Made by a program: the position numbers and the translations under genes. From NCBI GenBank assembly GCA_039679645.1, contig JBDKUO010000060.1, positions 1 to 52,136 on the forward strand: a stretch of DNA of 52,136 bases, read 5' to 3'. The stretch comes from Armatimonadota bacterium. GTDB lineage: Bacteria; Armatimonadota; UBA5829. Shown here one piece after another: positions 51,998 through 52,136 of the stretch (its first letter is position 1; each line of letters opens with the position of its first letter). The notes below the pieces were generated by a model, which made no database searches, was not told where the DNA came from, and saw nothing but the letters and a program-made list of their open reading frames with translations.

Positions 51998-52136
51998 ATT
52001 TTGTAAGAGCGAGGCAATTGCGATAGACGAATATTGCGTTCATTTTAGGCGCAGAATCGCTGCAAATAACTGATATCTCGCTTGTAGCAGTATGCCTCTA
52101 CTGTAAACAGTCCTCAAAAAACCGATTCTCAGCTTT

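Overview
The window is about 52 kb of bacterial chromosome with no rRNA or tRNA genes. Taxonomy is inference only. Several features point to a Terrabacteria-type bacterium, and Armatimonadota would fit: a Gram-positive style LexA box, a c-di-AMP riboswitch, an AMIN/Amidase_3 plus GerMN wall cluster, a recF-DciA pair, a PPi-type phosphofructokinase, and heavy use of GTG/TTG starts and sigma-A promoters. Most genes are housekeeping or accessory metabolism, and intergenic palindromic repeats are unusually frequent.

Layout. 1-4.2 kb: a cluster of REP-like hairpins, a WYL regulator, a small ORF and a secreted SdrD-B-like protein. 4.2-9.5 kb (minus): homocysteine S-methyltransferase, SGNH hydrolase and a CUT1 sugar ABC transporter without its own ATPase. 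9.8-14.2 kb: a giant 2-hydroxyacyl-CoA dehydratase-activase protein. 14.2-16.0 kb: an AlbA/Schlafen-type gene broken by an in-frame TGA, and a VapBC toxin-antitoxin pair. 16.1-20.0 kb: enolase, a LexA-box-controlled HTH gene, YebC, a zinc-ribbon protein and SmpB. 20.3-25.2 kb: a DUF2752/CD225 pair, RecF and DciA, a RAYT transposase framed by mirrored REP pairs, and RtcB. 25.3-29.6 kb: an oxidoreductase, a probably acquired methyltransferase cassette and small unknown genes. 30-39 kb (minus): NlpC/P60 hydrolase, heptaheme cytochrome c/cytochrome b fusion, Lhr helicase and PPi-phosphofructokinase. 39.1-45.8 kb: a secreted phosphoesterase, then (minus) HIT, family-4 uracil-DNA glycosylase and an LTXXQ protein, followed by a separate unit of promoter, c-di-AMP riboswitch, terminator and an SbcD/SbcC (YhaO/YhaN)-type nuclease pair. 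45.9-51.9 kb: a methyltransferase and a GNAT gene, then (minus) amidase, GerMN, MurI, RNase PH and RdgB.

The most notable finding is the c-di-AMP riboswitch at about 43735-43852. It has its own consensus promoter (TTGACA-17-TATTAT), a recognisable pseudoknot and an intrinsic terminator, plus a segment able to act as antiterminator. The next genes downstream are a double-strand-break nuclease pair rather than the usual potassium transport or wall hydrolase targets, which suggests a link between c-di-AMP signalling and DNA repair.

Second come three different families of intergenic palindromes. In two of them the loop or core is constant while the stem arms change in a compensated way. In the third, five hairpins all sit just after stop codons. 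The RAYT transposase at 23 kb is flanked by inverted REP pairs in A-B-gene-B'-A' order. Other points of note are a LexA-type operator on a sigma-region-4-like gene, two apparently leaderless genes (smpB, lhr), an unassigned structured leader before the NlpC/P60 gene, and divergent genes whose start codons share one CATG.
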